A stretch of 17,246 bases of DNA from an uncultured Oscillibacter sp. Lineage in GTDB: Bacteria > Bacillota > Clostridia > Oscillospirales > Oscillospiraceae. Of this stretch, positions 15,263 through 17,246 are shown piece by piece; within the stretch, counting starts at the first letter, position 1; the number at the start of each line of letters is the position of its first letter. The notes beneath the pieces were generated by a model. That model searched no databases, was not told the DNA's origin, and saw only the letters and a list, made by a program, of their open reading frames with translations. Position numbers and translations under genes: made by a program. Where the stretch lies: positions 1 through 17,246 of the forward strand of contig CAJOQY010000263.1 of assembly GCA_905236835.1 (NCBI GenBank), given 5' to 3'.

Positions 15263-16654
15263 TTATCCCAGCGCCCGCGCCGCCTGAAGCGTAATCGCGC
15301 ATTCGATACGCTTGCGGAATAACTCACAGCCCGGTTGATAAATCCCCGTAATATCCCCCGCCGCGTGATACGCGTTGGCCGCGCAGCCGCCGGAACAGTA
15401 TAATTTCGCCCAGCAGTTTTGGCATTCCGGACGGGAATAGGCGTTGCACGCCCGGAATTTTTCGCGTAATTCTTGATTGACAACGCCCCGCCATATATCG
15501 CCTAATTTATATCCTTCTTCCCCCACGAACTGATGGCAGGGATATAAATCCCCTTGCGGCGTCACGGCCATGTATTCCGTGCCGGACCCGCAGCCGGATA
15601 CGCGTTTGTATATGCACGGCCCGTCCGTCAGATCCAGCGTAAAATGATAAAATCTAATCGGCTTGTGTTCGCGTTCGCGCCGGAGCATATCGCGCGCCAG
15701 TATTTCATATTGCGATTTGACAAGTTTTATATCATCTTCCGTCAACGCCGCGGGATCGTCCGGCGCGCAGACCACCGGTTCCATGCTTAATTCCGTAAAG
15801 CCAAGATCGGCCATATGAAACAAATCCCGCGTGAAATCCGGGTTATTATGCGTGAACGTCCCCCGGATATAATAGCTTGTTTTATGATTTTGATTCTTTA
15901 CCCGCGCTTTCACGAGTTTCTGAAATTTCGGGACGATTTTGTCATAACTGCCGTTCCCGGCGTAATCTTTCCGATACGCGTCATGAATCTCCCGCCGCCC
16001 GTCCAGCGACAGGACAATATTATCCATTTCCTGATTGGCGAAATTTATCACATCATCGTCAATTAACAGGCCGTTTGTCGTCAGTGTAAATCTAAAATGC
16101 TTGTGATAATTTTTCTCAATACTCCGGGCGTAGGCGACTAATTTTTTGACTACTTCCCAATTCATCAAAGGTTCTCCGCCGAAAAAATCGACTTCCAGAT
16201 TATATCTCTCACCGGAATTGGCAATCAAAAAATCAAGCGCCTGTTCGCCTGTTTCATAACTCATCAAGGCCCGTTCGCCGTGATAGCGTCCCTGACTGGC
16301 GAAGCAGTATTCGCAATTTAAATTACAGCTATGCGCGACGTGCAGACAAAGCGCTTTGATAATATTCCCCGACCGGGATTTTAATTCCCCGGCGATATTT
16401 TCAAAATCATCCGGCGTGAACAGTTTCCCGGCTTTTTTTAAACTTTCTATATCTTCCATACATTCCCGCAATTCCGATTCCGTCACGTCCGGCCTGTCCG
16501 GATATTTCGCGAGCATGATTTGAATCATCTCATCCGGCGCGTGATTCTCATACAGCGCGATCAAATCATACGCGATTTCGTCCACGACATGGACAGAGCC
16601 GGAGCAGGTGTCTAATATGATATTATATCCGTCCAATTGATACTGGTGAATCAT
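15263..16654 (-). CDS. scfB: SCIFF peptide maturase (radical SAM, RRE and SPASM domains)
   Basis: This 463-residue protein installs thioether (Cys-to-residue) cross-links in the SCIFF peptide. The N-terminus, MIHQYQLDGYNIILDTCSGS, begins a RiPP recognition element (about 1-80). The radical SAM cluster motif is CNLNCEYC (C110, C114, C117), followed by DFFGGEPLMNW and TTNGLL. The SPASM region carries the auxiliary cluster cysteines C347, C355, C373, C403, C411, C414, C420, C424 and C443. The frame stays open a further 96 codons upstream (to 16942), but that part overlaps scfA out of frame and does not look like the family. The family starts at MIH, so 16654 is chosen, with GGGAG about 11 bases upstream. 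It lies 122 bases after scfA. Confidence 0.93.
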   Translation of the reverse strand: MIHQYQLDGYNIILDTCSGSVHVVDEIAYDLIALYENHAPDEMIQIMLAKYPDRPDVTESELRECMEDIESLKKAGKLFTPDDFENIAGELKSRSGNIIKALCLHVAHSCNLNCEYCFASQGRYHGERALMSYETGEQALDFLIANSGERYNLEVDFFGGEPLMNWEVVKKLVAYARSIEKNYHKHFRFTLTTNGLLIDDDVINFANQEMDNIVLSLDGRREIHDAYRKDYAGNGSYDKIVPKFQKLVKARVKNQNHKTSYYIRGTFTHNNPDFTRDLFHMADLGFTELSMEPVVCAPDDPAALTEDDIKLVKSQYEILARDMLRREREHKPIRFYHFTLDLTDGPCIYKRVSGCGSGTEYMAVTPQGDLYPCHQFVGEEGYKLGDIWRGVVNQELREKFRACNAYSRPECQNCWAKLYCSGGCAANAYHAAGDITGIYQPGCELFRKRIECAITLQAARALG

Positions 16655-16680
16655 AAAAGAACAAACTCCCGTAAATATAA

Positions 16681-16765
16681 AAATATAAAAAAATAAAAAT
16701 AAAATAAAAAACAGGACGCGCCCGGCGGCGGCATCCCGTTTTGATTTCATCCGCCGACGCGCGGG
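16681..16765 (-). terminator. Hairpin plus T-rich tail between scfA and scfB
   Basis: On the minus strand a CGCGC-GTC-GGCGG arm (about 16751-16763) can pair with CCGCC-GCCGG-GCGCG (about 16717-16731). A run of about 30 bases that is nearly all T follows (down to 16681). It lies after the scfA stop and before scfB. Partial termination here would keep scfA transcripts more abundant than scfB, as suits a precursor/enzyme pair. An alternative TCCCG/CGGGA pairing overlaps the arms. Confidence 0.5.
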
Positions 16766-16776
16766 ACGACAAACGC

Positions 16777-16935
16777 TCAGGCCCGTTTCTCCGCCGTCTG
16801 GCGTTCGCATTTCTGATTCGCCACGCCGCAGCTTGTTTTGCACGCGGACTGGCATGATGTCTGGCACTCGCCGCAGCCGCCGCGCTTCGCGCTTTCGCAT
16901 AAATTCCGCGTTTCCAGCGTCACAATTCTTTTCAT
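16777..16935 (-). CDS. scfA: SCIFF precursor peptide (six cysteines in forty-five residues)
   Basis: This 52-residue ribosomal peptide begins MKRIVTLETRNL and contains GGCGECQTSCQSACKTSCG (19-37). Cysteines are at 13, 21, 24, 28, 32, 36 and 43. The CGxCQxSCQSACKTSC core is diagnostic of SCIFF peptides, which ScfB converts to a thioether-linked form; their final role is unknown. It has seven cysteines, the first (C13) in the leader part, and a C-terminal extension (RQTAEKRA) after the usual end near C43. The start is fixed by an in-frame TGA two codons upstream. No Shine-Dalgarno site is seen, because the upstream DNA appears to be the end of an IS200/IS605-type element. The coding strand overlaps the extended scfB frame in another phase. 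Confidence 0.93.
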   Translation of the reverse strand: MKRIVTLETRNLCESAKRGGCGECQTSCQSACKTSCGVANQKCERQTAEKRA

Positions 16936-16947
16936 GTCTCATTCGCT

Positions 16948-17246
16948 GCTACTCAAAATGTGGACAAATGTCCGCATTGAGAAAATTCCCGCTTCCACGA
17001 GTATGCTTTCGCGCTGACAAATCAGACGCTACTCACAGGTTCTTGTACTCTCCGCGGGCGTAAATTCCCGATTAGCCACCGGTATTTTGTAGCAGTTTCC
17101 TCCTCTCTTCTCCTATGATTTTTATAATTTTAATATGCTTTGGTAAAAAATTTGTAAGAACCTTGACCAACCGTCGCCCACAGGGTTCTATCCCATCGTT
17201 AGCCGGACTGTTTCAACCGGCGCGGGTCATTCCGAGGTTTCGCCCG
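16948..17246 (-). mobile_element. Probable right end of an IS200/IS605-family element (omega-RNA region)
   Basis: No intact gene is seen in this 299-base stretch. On the minus strand it reads towards a terminal hairpin followed by TTTTGAGTAG, as I remember for right ends of clostridial IS605/TnpB elements. Upstream is a short frame (17112 to 17029) ending KIPVANREFTPAESTRTCE, which resembles the FTPVE tail of some TnpB proteins. The remainder (17116-17246) is broken by stops in all frames, with one frame giving ANDGIEPCGR, loosely like the TnpB NACG region. AGGTTCTT (17037-17044) and AAGAACCT (17156-17163) form an inverted repeat that could fold an omega-RNA. The element continues beyond the window or is a decayed or short derivative. 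Confidence 0.5.
16952..16981 (-). repeat. Terminal hairpin of the putative IS200/IS605 right end
   Basis: CTCAAAATG-T-GGACA (16952-16966) pairs with TGTCC-G-CATTGAG (16969-16981), leaving bulged bases. Imperfect subterminal hairpins of this kind are what TnpA Y1 transposases of the family bind. The scfA start codon lies 16 bases beyond the hairpin. Confidence 0.6.

Noticed and set aside
16655..16942. N-terminal 96-residue extension of scfB
   Set aside because: It overlaps scfA in another frame, is Arg-rich and then Phe/Ile-rich from a T-run, and the ScfB family starts at MIH. The ATG at 16654 is used instead.

Overview
The window reads as chromosomal DNA from a fermentative member of the Clostridia (Bacillota), probably an uncultured gut or rumen lineage. 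The evidence is the SCIFF peptide and its radical SAM maturase (a clostridial hallmark), AddAB in place of RecBCD, a RemB/DUF370 protein, strong G-rich Shine-Dalgarno sites, and butyrate/acetate fermentation genes (hbd, ackA). Coding DNA is moderately GC-rich and gaps are very AT-rich. No rRNA, tRNA or CRISPR array was seen.

Layout. Positions 1-168 (minus) hold the start of hbd, with its own promoter near 284-311. From 11896 down to 416 seven genes lie on the minus strand: ackA, a membrane-anchored NERD protein, an MTA/SAH nucleosidase, an unrecognised single-pass membrane protein, a RemB-like regulator, addB and addA. addB and addA form a tight recombination-repair pair. The 368-base gap at 11897-12264 is a divergent control region: ackA is read leftwards, and a two-gene unit is read rightwards. 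That unit encodes an ImmA/IrrE-type metalloprotease (12265-12843) and a protein with a disordered N-terminus and two membrane helices (12868-13467). A hairpin at 13471-13500 separates it from a convergent PLP-dependent Orn/Lys/Arg decarboxylase-family gene (13504-14964).

Right end. scfA (16777-16935, 52 aa) and scfB (15263-16654) encode the six-cysteine-type SCIFF ribosomal peptide and its thioether-forming radical SAM/SPASM maturase, followed by a conserved-looking 75-aa protein. scfA lies inside the out-of-frame N-terminal extension of a longer open frame, so a simple ORF caller would miss it. Just upstream of scfA, 16948-17246 looks like the right end of an IS200/IS605-family (TnpB/omega-RNA) element. 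Its terminal hairpin ends about 16 bases from the scfA start codon, and no Shine-Dalgarno site remains there.

A recurring theme is small in-frame repeats inside housekeeping genes. These are a G/C-rich inverted repeat in addA, ENAG-like repeats in addA, NPD repeats in addB, two tandem duplications plus an Asn-rich linker in the decarboxylase, and ATT/AAT runs. Related G-run/C-run hairpins occur in the ackA-NERD and RemB-addB gaps.
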